Assembly: GCF_030269925.1 (NCBI RefSeq)
Contig: NC_085125.1
Coordinates: forward strand, 682,001 to 746,000
Reading direction: 5' to 3'
Source: Bombyx mori
Lineage: Eukaryota; Arthropoda; Insecta; Lepidoptera; Bombycidae
Length of the DNA stretch: 64,000 nt
Positions 35,047-48,370 of this stretch are shown piece by piece (within the stretch, counting starts at the first letter, position 1; every line of letters starts with the position of its first letter). Below the pieces are notes generated by a model, which was not told the DNA's origin, did no database searches, and saw only the letters and a list, made by a program, of their open reading frames with translations. The position numbers and the translations under genes are program-made.

Positions 35047-37154
35047 AATTTAAAGCTAACGTATGATATTGACAATCATTGCTTTTTTTAGGATTTACTG
35101 ACCTGGCATTGAGATCTTTAAGACAGACAATCCTTAATGCTTATCCTGTTTTGAAAATTCAATTTCCTGTGCACAATACAACATACATACTTTGCTGAGT
35201 TGTGGTTTAATGTATTTTTTTTTGTTTTGTCTATTTCTACCACCTTCTTATGAATTCGTATCCCAAGTAACGTGCAGTATGCAAACGTTTTGAATTATTA
35301 TAATTGAATAAATGTCACTATAAATAATCTTGATCTTTTGCAGGGTACTTACTACTGGTGATAGGGCATCTTACTGATATTGTGAGCCAACACGAATAGA
35401 TATAACCAATTAACCTTTACGTTATGGTTTGAAAGGTAGAGCCTGTAGCGTACTAATAAAACTAACTTAGAGCGCATATTGTCTCATGGAGAATGTGAGC
35501 ATTTACGTTGTTGTATGGGCTACAGTAACCACTAAGCACCAGGAGGGCTGTGAGCTCGTTCCCCATAAAGTATAAGCTAAGCATCCATGCAATAAAAAAA
35601 TATATTGAAAAAGAGTGCTATTGTGCATTAATGATGGTGATTATATGATTTTTTGGTGGTGATGGTGATTATATAATATATAATAATAATGGTGATTAGG
35701 TTGTCGAATAGCTCGACACCTTGAGAAGATTACAGTCTTTTGGAAAGTCCAGGTTTGTAAATTATACCATTTTCTTGCTCCAGAATGTACATTTACGACT
35801 TTTGGGAAGAAAATGAAGAATGAAGTTAAGTTTATTTCGTAAATTTAGTTTCCTTAAGCTTAAAGTATAATAAAGGTAAAGTTCATTAATATTTTAATAT
35901 CATTAGAGTATTTCATAAAGTGCGAAAGAATTTTAAAATCCAACTAAATCACTGTACGTGGCTTCTGATCTAAATTCCCACCAATTAAATAACAAAAATG
36001 GTCTATATTTGTTCCAGGGTATTTAATTTTATGTATGAAACAAGCCTTGGCATTTAAATAAAATATAAATTTGGGTGAATGGTGTGATTTTTTCGTCATT
36101 TATCTTTGAGAAAAGATTAAAATCCAATTTCATTGCCTTTGCTTCTAAACAAAAAAATCAAGCCATAGATTATTCCATAATTTTCAATTGAGTGTTTTGG
36201 CGGGAGCATGCGAAACCAAGTAGATAAGTATGTAGGTACCTAGTTTGAATTGTTTTTAACTTTTTATTTAGGTCTTAAACACCTATATGTACTTACATGT
36301 ATGTATATGTGTATATATGTTTATGTATGATATCTATTTAATACCTGTGAAATGTGGGAAAATAAAACAAAACTGCTGGACGTAGCTTTTCGAGATTTTC
36401 CAAATAGTCCACTGAAAAAGTCTTCTTTCATGTTAGACGGTATTATTTGAGGGGACTAGGCTCTGGAGGTGAGGGGCTATTTTAAAACACTGACATCATG
36501 GTCAATATATATTACAAACACTACACTATTACAAATTTACAATATTTTATGTTTATATAACCCTAGGATGTTTCACTGTCCGTGTCTAGGTGAGAAGTAC
36601 GTTGTCATCAGAAAACAATCATCTGTTTTAACATTTTATTTTTATTTATTTATTTATTATCATTTATTTAAACATTCCGGTATTCGAAAATTGTCACTTC
36701 ACCTGTGACAGGTGTTGCCTGCCATTACTTACGCATTCAAATTCCAACATTTCATCCTAATGGATTAATGTCTCAAATAAAATAACGTCACCTCATTTGT
36801 TCATTTTCATTTTTCACTTCATAGTAAATTTAAATAACAGAATAAAATTAAATAAAAGATGGGACTGTATGGTGTGATACCTACGCCTTTCCTCTTGGCA
36901 AATGGAATTACTATACTACGATTGTCAAAGTTTGACATCAAACTGACATATCGAATGGGTCAGTAAAAAATATAAGTAGGTAGGAAATTGAATATCGATT
37001 TACTTCTGTATAATTCGGAATAAAGATTAAGTTATGTGAAAGTAATTGTTTGGAAAATGCGAATATGTTCGTCGTCTTAGTGTTCTGATGGTGTGGAATT
37101 GAGTACCTAGCTGTGGAGGGCACTGGTAAAGGGGATGCGGTGGTGAAGTGCACG
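35047..37154. other. Divergent intergenic region between TRIP13 and Gnb5
   Basis: About 2.1 kb, AT-rich. It should hold both promoters. It contains a worn Bm1-like SINE (35340-35600), a fragment of the CGCCAAAAAGTC repeat (36355-36425), a GGTGAT-rich stretch (35625-35700) and a TATG-rich stretch (36290-36330). No extra gene is seen. Confidence 0.5.
35340..35600 (+). repeat. Worn Bm1-like SINE
   Basis: Recognisable by CTACTGGTGATAGG, GTTTGAAAGGTAGAGCC, CAGTAACCACT and GGGCTGTGAGCTCGTTC, but highly diverged, so an old insertion. Confidence 0.6.
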
Positions 37155-40100
37155 ATGGCGGCCGACACGGCGGTGTCCGCCAGCCCCGAGGAGACTTTGG
37201 AGTCCCTGTTACGAGAAGTCGAAGCACTTAAGCAAAAGCTCGAGGAGGAACGCCAGAAACTTAATGATGTCTCGTGTGAGTAAGCTTAGGTTATATACGA
37301 TTCTAAACCTTACTTTAAAGATTTTGTATACACACCAGGCATATTCGATTCAGAAAGCCTTTTCTGAAATTTGGATCAATACTAAATTTGCTTAATTCAC
37401 AAGTAAATACATAATAAATATATTATCATTATATAAAATAGACGTAAAATTTATTGTCTTTGCTTTAGATAAAAAACAATTCTTCCATATAAATATTTTT
37501 AGTTGAATATAAAAAGGCATATTTCGTTAAACCGAAAAAGCCATCCAGTCCAAATTACTTACATTATATTTATATGGGTGCTTAGTATACTTATGTGTAT
37601 ATAAGTAAACATTTAATTGTGTATATCAGTCACTGGTTCGCAAAGTACAGTGAACCCAAGCTTAGAGCTTAGTGACCAAGTTTGGTTTGTCCCTGACTAT
37701 ATGTTATTTTTGTATAAAATAAAAAATGTCATAAGACTTAGTACCTACATGATTACAATTGGTGTTTATTTCTGTTTTACTAAAAAAACAATTAAAAACA
37801 AAACTTTATTTTGAAAAACTTTAAAAATGACACAGGTAGGTGTAAAGGTATTTGGTTTAAGCTCATTTTTGCAACTTAACAAGAGAGCCATTCAAAGTTT
37901 AAAATTTGAGAAAAATATAACAAAAAAACTTTTTTAGCTATTTATGTATGTATGAATGGAGTAAACTTAATTGAAGTTCAATTAAAAACTCGATGCTAAT
38001 ATCAAGCAAAACACACCTTTAATTTCAAAGATAACTGTCACATATTAAATGTTTAATTGAATGCTTTCTATGCCAAAATGAAGTTTTTGCAAATACACAA
38101 TGTTTTCATTTAACATAAAGATGTTTGACATCAGACATGCAGTAAGTAAACCTGAGCTAAATAAAATTATTTAACAATATTTAATATGATAAAACAGTAT
38201 CGAGTATTGCTGAGAAACTGGAGCCCATAACATTCCCAAATCTGAAGTTACGCAGAGTGCTGAAAGGGCACCAGGCTAAAGTATTGTGTTCAGACTGGTG
38301 TCCTGATAAGAGACACATTGTTTCCTCTTCACAGGTATGTTTATAACTAAAGCTAAATTTTGTACTAGCTCAGGATAGATGCCCATCCATTGTACTAAGG
38401 AAGTTGAATTATTTTTATTAATTTTTTATTTTTTATTGCTAGATGGGTGGACGAGCTCACATCCCACCTGGTGTTAAGTGGTTACTGGAGCCCATAGACA
38501 TCTTCGACGTAAATGCGCCACCCACTTTGAGATATAAGTTCTAAGGTCTCTGTATAGTTACAACGGCTGCCCTACCCTTCAAACCGAAACGCAATGACAA
38601 TCTTACATCTCTTAGCGTTTATATTGTGGTATCTATAGGCTCTGAACCCTGGCACTCAAGCTTCGATGTGTGTTCTACATAGCAATACCGCTGAACGGAT
38701 TTGATCTGATCTAGTAACCACGAGCCTGTTGTTGAGCAGGCCTGTTGAGTTAATTCAATTATTAAATGGGAGCCAAGTTATTCACACAAGCCAAGGGTCT
38801 GCAATATTTGGCGTGGAAAGAGTAAAAAATTACAATTTACAAATATTAAAGACCCTCTAAAAATTCTTACCAAAATGTACTGCTGTGTCTATGTGTGCTG
38901 TTGAAAGCACAATATCAATCAATCATTTGTAGAACTTGGCTGAACTATGTTTTGTTTTTAAATTGCAGGATGGTAAAGTCATAATATGGGATGCATTCAA
39001 TGCAACCAAAGAATCAACAATCTCAATGCCCAGCACGTGGGTAATGGCTTGTGCCTATGCCCCATCCGGGACATTGATTGCAGCTGGGTATGTTTTACAA
39101 TAATTTAATCAATTACTTTTGATAAAAACACTAATGTAATTTGCCCGTAATTTAATCATCTAATTTAAATATTTGGAATAACCGTTTATTTTTATTTGAT
39201 CAGCTAGGTTGTGGTAAAACCTTTAGTGTTAGTTTGTTGACCAAATAATAAACTTAAGTGAATCTGTGAGTGTTTTCTTGTTCTCATAGGTAGGCTTTAC
39301 TCATGGATGACAGCAATGTCAAATGTGCAGCCAAAATGCTGTTAACCCCTGAGTGGTTTTTATTGACATTTCGTAGATCAGGAAATACCACAGAGGAAAG
39401 TTCTTTTAAGAGCCAGACTGTATGTAACAAAAATAATCTCTAGGACAAGTGATAGGATGATAAAAAGTAGATGATGGAATCATCTCAAACAATTCTTATA
39501 AATTGTTGTTAATACCAATTTGAATTTGACATTATTGTTTAACTTTAATTCATTAAATATGATGAATTACAGTTATCATATATAGTGTTAGATGAACTTT
39601 AAAGGAACAGTAATTTATAAAATAAATAAAAGTTTAATATTTCAAACTATTATCCTTAAGCTAGAAGCCATAAGCTCATTACTTAGTTATTTTTATCAAA
39701 TGACTTGGTTATTTATTAACGCCTTAGTTTAGTTAAGGCATTTGATACACAAAACATTATCATATACGTTTCTATACCAGGGGTTTGGACAACAAGGTCA
39801 CAGTGTTTCCTATAGGAGGAGATGAGGAGCCTGGCGTACGTAAGAGGACTGTGGCCACGCACACGTCGTATATATCGGCCTGCTTGTTCCCAAACACGGA
39901 CAGGCAACTGCTCACCGGCAGCGGGGATGGTACTTGCGCCTTGTGGGACGTGGAATCAGGGCAGTTGTTGCAGAGTTTCCAGGTTCGTAGAGTTCACCAT
40001 ATTGCCATCGCCAACATAGAGTAAGTTTCGCTTAGGTCTGTGTCGGTCAGGCATCCAACTCTTTAGGCAGCGGCTTGGTTCTGCCCCTGGCATTGCTGAA

Positions 40101-42306
40101 GTCCATGGGCGACGGTAACCACTTGCCATCAGGTGGGCCGTATGCTCGTCTGCCTACACGGGCAATAAAATTAAATAAAAGTTCTGTAATGGGCTGAGCT
40201 CAGATGTTCAGGTTAGTGAAGACCAGTTATGAGTCTGTGACTTCGGTAATCACATGTACCCCGTGTCTCTCCGGCGCAGCTACTTTGAAGAAGATTCGCC
40301 CTCTGGATCAAAAACTATGTCCCGATAACAATAAAGGTGTATCACATGTTAAAAAAAAAAGTATTTGGGTGATTTTATCTTGTTCATTAAAACTAAGCAA
40401 TTTTCGCCCGACACTTCGACCCTTTGAACTATTTTTTTTTTTTTTTTTTATTGCCCTTGTAGGCAGACGAGCATACGGCCCACCTGATGGTGAGTGGTTA
40501 CCGTTGCCCATGGACTTCAGCAATGCCAGGGGCAGAGCCAAGCCGCTGCCTACCGCTTAATACTCTCCACAAGCCTCGTTTGAAGAAGGACATGTCATAG
40601 CGCTCGGGAAACACCGTGGAGGGGAGCTCATTCCATAGCCGGATGGTACGTGGCAAAAAAGATCTCTGGAAACGCACTGTGGATGACCGCAGTGGCTCCA
40701 GGTAGTACGGATGAACTCTACTCCGGTGGCGGGCGGTGCGATGGTAAAAACGAGATGCCGGTATCATCTCGAACAATTCCTCAGAGCACTCCCCATGGAA
40801 CATACGGTATAAAATACAGAGGGAACCAAAGTCCCTCCGCAGACCCAGAGGCTCCAAACGATCCGAGAGAATGGGATTATCGACAATCCGAACGGCCCTC
40901 CTCTGTATGGAGTCAAATGGAATGGAACTATCGCGCCCTTCTATTTAATATACTTTTTTTGTTATCATAATGCAGTTTATTCCGTATTGAAAGCTCTTCT
41001 CAAGTCAATAGAGGACTTTATTATGACTTTGTCACTTACTATTAGTTAAATTACTTTTAAATCATATTGTATTAGTATAATAATGAAGGGTGCACTGACC
41101 AGGGTCACGCAGCGGACGTGATGTGCCTGGACCTGGCCCCGTCCGAGATGGGCGACACGTTCGCGTCGGGCTCGTGCGACCGCTCCGCGCTGGTGTGGGA
41201 CATGCGCACGGGCCAGCCCGTCCAGGCCTTCGACACCCATCTGTCGGACGTGAACGGGGTCAAGTACCACCCGTCCGGCGACTCGATCCTGACGGGCTGC
41301 GACGACTCCGTCTGCAGGCTGTTCGACCTGCGGGCGGACCGGGAGGTGGCGCGCTACGGCAAGGACAGCATACTGTTCGGGGTGAACTCGGTGGAGTGGT
41401 CGGTGAGCGGGCGGCTGGTGTTCGCGGGCTACAGCGACTACACGGCGGGCGCGTGGGACGCCGTGCGGGCGGCGCGCCTGTGCGTGCTGTGCGGCCACGA
41501 GCACCGCGTGGCGCGCCTGCAGCGCTCGCCCGACGGCACGGCGCTCGCCACCGCCTCCTGGGACGCCACCATCAGGGTGCGACACTAAATCTCAACAATA
41601 TTTATTTATTTACTAGCTGACCCGGCAGACTTCGTAGTGCCTTATAATGTGTATACTTATAAAAATATATATAAATAAATATTATCAATTAGATGATATG
41701 ATTAATTCCCACTGTTTAATAATACACCCCGCCTGTTTCTGTGGTGAAGCAGTAATTCGTTTCAGTTTGAAGGGTTGCCATTGGAAGGCAGCCGTTGTAA
41801 CTACACTGAGACCTTAAAACTTATATCTCAATAATTTGTTTTATTTGATATGTATTTCTTATCTATTTATCTTTGTATGTATTTGTATGTATGTATCTAT
41901 GTATTGTATATGTATTTGTTTTGGCAATGTAATTTATAACCTAGTGTTCATTTTACTCATGTCTACTGTAATTCTTTAAGTTATCGCCATGTATTAACTT
42001 CATCACAGCTACACACTTCTTGAATCTTTCACTTCATCAACGAGGGTTAACTGGAAGAGAATGCCTGCATGCCGTCAAGTTCACCTTTGTACACTATTTT
42101 GTGCAATAAAGAATTTTCATTCCTTTCATTCATTCATTCAAGGTGGGTGGCGGCATTTACGTTATAAATGTCTATGTGCTCCAGTAACCACTTAATTCCA
42201 GGTGGGATGTGAGCTCGTCCACCCAACTAAACTATAAAAAAAAACAATTCACTCTGATAAGTTGCCTTTGTAACAGTTTTTTTCTTTATTACAGATCTGG
42301 GCGTAA
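37155..42306 (+). CDS. Gnb5: Guanine nucleotide-binding protein subunit beta-5
   Basis: Exons: 37155-37275, 38198-38334, 38969-39087, 39781-39982, 41103-41576, 42295-42306 (TAA). Phases join to 1065 nt, 354 residues; short human GNB5 has 353. An N-terminal coiled coil (residues about 11-40, [18 protein letters not shown]) is followed by a seven-bladed WD40 propeller with stretches almost identical to human GNB5 ([28 protein letters not shown]). The family pairs with the GGL domain of R7-type RGS proteins to speed shut-off of Gi/o signalling in neurons. The final exon codes only IWA and stop. Exon 5 (474 nt) is much more GC-rich than the rest and carries most of the last four blades. Confidence 0.96.
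37850..38050 (+). repeat. Partial TTTGGTTTAAG MITE
   Basis: Matches 33290-33493 on the left (TATTTGGTTTAAG) and 3545-3600 on the right. It lacks a clear right end. In Gnb5 intron 1. Confidence 0.6.
38418..38594 (-). repeat. Bm1-like SINE, minus, truncated
   Basis: A-tail complement and 3' half of the body, ending at AACCGAAACGC. In Gnb5 intron 2. Confidence 0.8.
40066..40178 (+). mobile_element. Non-LTR 3' tail
   Basis: GGCAGCGGCTTGGTTCTGCC to GGGCAATAAAATTAAATAAA. In Gnb5 intron 4, oriented opposite to the larger copy 250 bp downstream. Confidence 0.8.
40432..40930 (-). mobile_element. LINE fragment with intact polymerase C-terminal ORF
   Basis: On the minus strand an open frame at 40498-40857 encodes about 119 residues ([46 protein letters not shown]), the C-terminus of a jockey/CR1-like reverse transcriptase. 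The 3' UTR and A-tail follow. It is 5'-truncated and less decayed than 4056 and 10636, so probably younger. In Gnb5 intron 4. Confidence 0.85.
41728..42245 (+). repeat. Bm1-like SINE split by another insertion
   Basis: The SINE runs to TATATCTCAA at about 41834 and resumes at AAGGTGGGTGGC at about 42140. The missing middle lies nowhere else, so this is one copy interrupted by the LINE tail at 41835-42140. In Gnb5 intron 5. Confidence 0.8.
41835..42140 (+). mobile_element. LINE 3' end with (ATTC)n tail, inserted in a SINE
   Basis: A 3' UTR-like stretch ending GTGCAATAAAGAATTTTC and then about four CATT/ATTC units. The flanking TCAA or CAA appears on both sides, consistent with a short target-site duplication. 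Confidence 0.7.
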
Positions 42307-43489
42307 ACTCATCACACGAGCAATAACGCGTGAATCTGATTCTTAGTCACCGAGCGATTTAATTTCTCCGTACGCCATTTTAATGGCCCGCTCCTTTGTA
42401 TCGATGTTTCTATCTATTATCGATGCGTTCAAATGCAAATATTTTGAACCAAAGAATTCTCAAGATTTAACTTATAGTTTTTATTTTGTTAGAACTGCGA
42501 ATAGATATGATTTAAAGATTACTTATATGTGTAGAGACATGTACTTACTTTAGAAGAAAACACAATAGCATTATCATAAAAAAACGATAAAGTTGTTTGT
42601 TAATTTATTAACTGGACAACTTTTTCGGATGCACACAAGGCATGTGAGATTGTGGTTACTTTAAATTGAATTTCAGAAAATTTCCGCGATTTACGTCAAT
42701 ACGATGCTTCAGAAATGTCAAGTTATTTATATTATTAATCAGATCTCATAATATAAATATTTCTCAGTAATGGAGATTAAATTGTAAATTCGTTTGTTAC
42801 GAATAGTGAATTATTTTCAAATTGTTAATTAATTTTTACTTATACGTCTAATCGAAGCTGATTTAACATAAAGATCGTCTGTAAAAAGCGGTCACATGAG
42901 CATTCTCCGGAGTTGTCAGTGTCAGCTGTCACAGCCGACAGAAGTCAGCGTTGTTCAATATAAACAATATTGCCAATATTCAATCAGCGAGATCTCAAGA
43001 TAAAATGAATCTTTTTTTTAAATACCCAACGATTCTCCCATCACATGTCAGTAAACAATGAATTCCACGTCTACAAATTCGGTGCGGCGGGAATTTTCAC
43101 ACTTAGAGCTAAGATAAAACAAATATATATTATATTTCATTTGTCAAAGTAAATTGACAGAAACAGAACAAAACTTAACAAAAACTAAAGTTTTACTGGT
43201 TATTTCTATAATTTATAAACACGTTGAAGTTCGGAGAATTGTGGCTATTGCAGTATCGTTACTCTAGCTCCGGCCGAGCCCACTCAGCAACTCTCGGCTG
43301 GCACGTATGCCTACGGTCCGACAAAATGGAAACTTTTATTATCACAACAAGGTGTCGCCGATTTCGGAAGTTTAGTGTACTGGTTCTTAATAACATTATT
43401 GTTAACATTACTATATTACTATACTAACATTATTGTTGCTACAATAATGGCTATTTCGAGCGATTCAATTATCTGACCGTATTATCAGC

Positions 43490-43552
43490 ATGGTGAAGCT
43501 GGAAAGGCCTCCGGGCCACCAGTAATCTTTCAATCATAAAAAAAAAAATATC
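43490..43552 (+). repeat. Tail of the second SINE-like subtype
   Basis: GGTGAAGCTGGAAAGGCCTC to ATCATAAAAAAAAAA. Only the last 60 bp are present. Confidence 0.75.
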
Positions 43553-44755
43553 AGCAAAGAACGGAATAATGTACTGTCACATTATGCGCTCCTCGACAGT
43601 GACAGCTGCTGTCATATCTCATTTGTCACAAATGACAGCCCTTGTCAAATGTATGCTCTAAAATTATGGAGGGCACTTCAACCCTCCAAAACTGAAATGA
43701 CTCAAATGTTTGTTGTGGGCATGTTTCTGAAATTCGATCTACGTTAATAAACCAAGTATGTAGTAGTGGTAACTCTCGCTAAGAAATAGTTTATTATGGA
43801 AATGTAAAATTTGAGTTTCGTCTGACTTGTATTTGTGAACATATTTTCTTTTTATTGAATAACGTAAAAGGTTCCTATAATATTTACGTAGTGACAATAA
43901 AGGCCCTGCTGGCTAACAATAGACAAACGTTCAATTTTTCTTTGCGTGATTTGCCCCGGACAACGGTTTTAATTTTATATCAATAGCGTTATATGTATAA
44001 GTCAGATGAAATAAGTAGCATAGAGACGCTAAGTATTTAATTAAAATAGATAATCTATATTAATAGTTCGCTAAGCGAGTAGGCTACCTATGTATTCGTG
44101 TGGTATTGTATACACATAGATCTGAGTACGTTTTCATGTCTGAAATAAAAAAAAAAGTAGGTATTTACATCTTAACATGCAAAAAATATTTGATTAACCA
44201 CGAAGTGAACACCAATATACAGATTTAACTGAATTAAAAAACGTGGCGGTTCTATGAACTATGTAATTTTGATTTTATTTATTTCACTTTTGAAGTCTGT
44301 TTTCAATATATTTTACAATCTTAAATCCTCATATAAATATGAAATTTATAAAATAATTATCCACTCTGTAAAACAATTAAAAAACCGGAGATTATTATAT
44401 GAGCAGATGTTATTATAGTTAATCTCATGTTGTAATATTTTTTATTTCAGCCGTGATGCATGTAAGTAAAGGACAATGCAGTGGCACACAGCATTCTGTA
44501 ATTGATTTTAGACTGTTTATTATTAGGCTATCTGTTCCAATAATCAAGGTATCATTACTTCATGAAGGATGTGTCAAACCAACTTGACACAGGTGATGTT
44601 ATGATAACGATCAACAGCAGTAAGAGGACCTGACTTATGTAATAGGCAGAATAGTGACAAGGGCTCAAGTGATTATTCTGCCTAAGACATAGTCATGGTT
44701 TTTGATCTGCCTGATCAACGGTTTCTTTTCTAGGTTGATATAACACAAATATACT

Positions 44756-44993
44756 TACTGGTGGTAGGACCTTTTGTGAGTCCGCACGGGTAGGTATCAC
44801 CACCCTGCCTATTTCTGCCGTGAAGCAGTCATGCGTTGCGGTTTGAAGGGTGGGGCAGCCGTTGTAACTATACTGAGACCTTAGAACTTATAGGTGGGTG
44901 GCGCATTTACGTTGTAGATGACTATGGGCTCCAGTAACCACTTAACACCAGGTGGGCTGTGAGCTCGTCCACCCACCTAGGCAATAAAAATAA
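44756..44993 (+). repeat. Bm1-like SINE, 5'-truncated
   Basis: TACTGGTGGTAGGACC to CACCTAGGCAATAAAAA, with a 13-bp deletion in the middle. Confidence 0.85.
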
Positions 44994-45324
44994 TGAAATG
45001 TGTGTTACTGCGTGTCTATTGTTAAGTTTTAGTTCATTCCGTCGTACTTATAGCTAGGTCGCACGCGCGGGTGAGTGTGAGAGTCTAGATGCACTAGGTG
45101 TGCGTGACGTCAAACTTGTGACGTCATACTGCATAGAAAACTGATTCTAGAAAGTTGTTTGCCTGTTAAAGCCATAACAATATGTGGAATGTGTGTAGGT
45201 TTAGTTTATGTGTAACATAACAACGTACAGATTACTCGAGCCGTTCGAAACAGTATTGGAGTATTAAATATATACATTACAGCCTTGGCGACCGCGTCTC
45301 CAGCTCAGTTCCCGCTAGATTACT

Positions 45325-45468
45325 ATGTAACTATACTTGAGACCTTAGAACTTATATCTCAAGGTGGGTGGCGCATTTACGTTGTGGATGTCTATGGGCT
45401 CCAGTAACCACATCACACCAGGTGGGCTGTGAGCTCGTCCAACCATCTAAGCAATAAAAAATAAAAAA
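45325..45468 (+). repeat. Bm1-like SINE, 3' half
   Basis: Starts at about ACTATGTAACTATACTTGAG and ends CTAAGCAATAAAAAATAAAA. Confidence 0.85.
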
Positions 45469-45876
45469 AGGTTAGTGTCGAACGCATTCACTCTTACACT
45501 ATGTGGAACAGTGGGATATTACATAGTTATTCGATGGTCGTTAACTAATTATAAACTATGCACACGTGATTATCGATTTAACTTCATGCGAATTATTTTG
45601 ATCGATTTTCTCGATCTCGAACTACACAAAATCAATTATTATAAAATCTCAAATCTGTAATTGAAGTGTAAGTACAAAAGCGTTAAATTACGTGTTATGC
45701 AGTTAATATTAAATACAAATTTATGTTATCTAAAAAAGAAAAATACATTCGTAAAATCGAAAACAATAATTCGTTTAATCATGCATAAATCGATTTTGAA
45801 AAATAATGAGGCTTCATTGCTCACGAGTACTTAAACAGAATATCTGTATTGTTATTGAAATTTCGGATATAAATGC

Positions 45877-45999
45877 AGCATAATTCGGCATTGTGCGCCA
45901 CTGAGTCGCATTATGCTCTGTAATTAACCATTACTTAATGGTAGTTGTCCAATTACAGAGCATAATGCGACTCAGTGACGCACAATGCCGAATTATGCT
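45877..45999. repeat. Near-perfect 49-bp hairpin with nested palindromic loop
   Basis: Arms 45877-45925 and 45951-45999 are reverse complements with one mismatch. The 25-bp loop holds its own palindrome ACCATTACTTAATGGT. A weaker related piece (GCATTATGCCGCATAATGCG) follows at about 46013. It could be the tip of a foldback transposon or a transcribed hairpin. Confidence 0.85.
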
Positions 46000-47399
46000 G
46001 AAGGTTAGTTGAGCATTATGCCGCATAATGCGCTCTTGTGCTGTAATTGGAAAACGGCCATTATATAGGTATAATAACGTCACTCGTCAAATTGTACCCG
46101 AGTAGAATATTTTTTTCTGTTGCACTTCGATTTAAAGTTTAAATACATAATAAAGCAATATCTACACGTGAGAGTATTAAAGTTGTATTCTGAGTTTACA
46201 GAGTTCTTTACTTGAATTAATATTTTAAAATAATATCTATCTTAGGCATGTAGATATCTTGTAAATCTGAAAAGAATGTCTTAAGTCACCATGTGGTTAA
46301 CGTCAAAAAATTACATAGTTTAAACATTTTAATAAATAAGATATTTTTGTTTGTTAAGCAGCTTAGATGTCTACAGTTCTCAAATCGGCGTTATAGCGTT
46401 ATCGTTCCATAAAGTATTAAATAAAAATTTGAATGTTGAGTTTCTTTTGATTATAATTATTTTCTACCTAAAAAAAAACAATGCATATTACACAATGGTA
46501 GTATTTAATTCTCGTACACACTGAATTGAATGTTGCCGGCTATGAAAACAATTTTCTGCCTTATATCATCGTGAATGGGGCTGCAGTACCGAGTGATTCC
46601 TGCTAGGCACTGCTGATCCGGAAATCTCAAGGCTTCAATACTTTTTTTTGTTGGTTTATTTCTTGGAATTTATGCTCGGAATAAATATTTAATAATATCA
46701 TCAAATATTTAATTAACTTGTCAAATGTGTCTGGAACAACATAAAGCTGGCGACGTATTTGGTGTATGTATTTACGGGGTGAATTAGTGAATCCTGTAAT
46801 CGTAATCAAATAGCTTTCGTTCATTCGACTTGTCTAAGCGTATCAAAACTAATTCATTGATATTTCCAATTATTTAAATTACACTTCTATCTTTTAAATT
46901 ACGTCTACTATTATTTGAAAACGTAGGAAACATGAACGCCTTGTCTAAATATTGGAACACAATTAATATACTAAAAAAAAATTAGCCATTAATTTCACAT
47001 TTTCTTTTGTTCTGTTTTCAAAGTTGTTCAGCAAAATTTATGAGTCAGGCCAACCTGCCCAATGCTATTTCGTTCAGTGTGACTTTATTCGGAACCAAAA
47101 TGTACAAACTAATTACTGATTTTGCACTAAGCAAGGAACTTAGAGGAAACTAACCTTAAATGGATTAATGAACATAGTGGCAATATCGCAGCTGACGTTT
47201 TGTGTAAAAAAAACGTTTTTGAACAATTTGTACCCCCATTCCTTATAAAAAACGTAAAATTAATCGTATTGTAACTATCTACTGGTAGTAAACATAATTA
47301 TATGTTTTGGTCTTAATGAAAAGTTTATTGACAAGGGAGAGAGGTCCTACCGCAAAACGTTACTGGTTGTAGAGCTTTTGCAAGCCCTCATTGTTAGAA

Positions 47400-48012
47400 A
47401 ATATTGAATGAAATGAAGTAAGTTCATAAAGATTATGGCCCAGTCTCACGGTGTGTATTTCATAGATACAACGAACCGATTATACGAACGAATAATGATA
47501 CCTACCATTATTACATATTGAAACCAGAAGAAATGCTTAAATAACGAAATAAAATATTATAAGTAACTTTTCGCATTCCCCCCAAATAGTTTCTTCCCCT
47601 TTTTTCAGTATGGCAATTGATTTCTTGCGACACCATTGGTGCCAATGTCGAATGCTTAAATATGAATAAATTTAATCATTATCTTAATAACATACATATT
47701 CCCTTAGATATGGAGCGGAATGAAATGAAGTTTGTTTATTTGAGATTAATCAATTGGGATGAGATTTATAAAATAAAGTCTCAGTTTTTTACTGGAAATG
47801 AATCGAAGCCACGTCTAGCGTTTCATTTTAACACATTTGTCCACTTTCACAGATACTAAGCAGTTATTAAACCACTGCTAGTACAAGTTTAGACTTGATG
47901 AAATACTAAAAAGTATAATACAAAAAAATCAAATACAAAAAAATAAAGAAATACAAAAAAACCTTTTAACTTCGCTGCTCGCGTTCTCGTTACAGTTACC
48001 CAAAAAGTCTTA
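47400..48012 (+). repeat. Two worn copies of the CGCCAAAAAGTC repeat
   Basis: 47400-47590 is a short diverged copy ending in CCCCCAAATAGTTTC. 47690-48012 is a longer one with CACTTTCACAGATACTAA, ending CCAAAAAGTC. Confidence 0.55.
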
Positions 48013-48041
48013 AAAACCGATAATGTGGTTAATTACAAATG

Positions 48042-48370
48042 TCATCTCGGATCCTCCTGATCCACTAACGGTGCTTTTAGGTACTTCAAGCACCGGTCAC
48101 CGTTCTCGTCGAACCCGTCGCTTGCGACGAAGGGCTCGACGAGTAAATTAACTCTCAGACACAGCCCACTGAGTTTCTCGCCGGATCTTCTCAGTGGGTC
48201 GCGTTTCCGATCCGGTGGTAGATTCTGCGAAGCACGACTCTTGCTAGGGTTCGTGTTAGCAACATCGTCAGGTTTGAGCCCCGTGAGCTCACCTACTAAA
48301 GTTAAGGCTACGCTGAAATAGCCGCTAGGGCTATCAGCTTAGGTAGGAAAAAAAAAAAAAAAAAAAAAAA
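48042..48370 (+). repeat. GATC-rich SINE-like repeat, full length
   Basis: CATCTCGGATCCTCCTGATC to a long A-tail. Nearly the same as 27506-27822, so both are probably recent. Confidence 0.85.

Noticed and set aside
41046..41620. Long open frames on both strands over Gnb5 exon 5 (179 and 165 codons)
   Set aside because: They are shadows caused by the high GC of the real exon. Only the frame with WD40 repeats makes sense.
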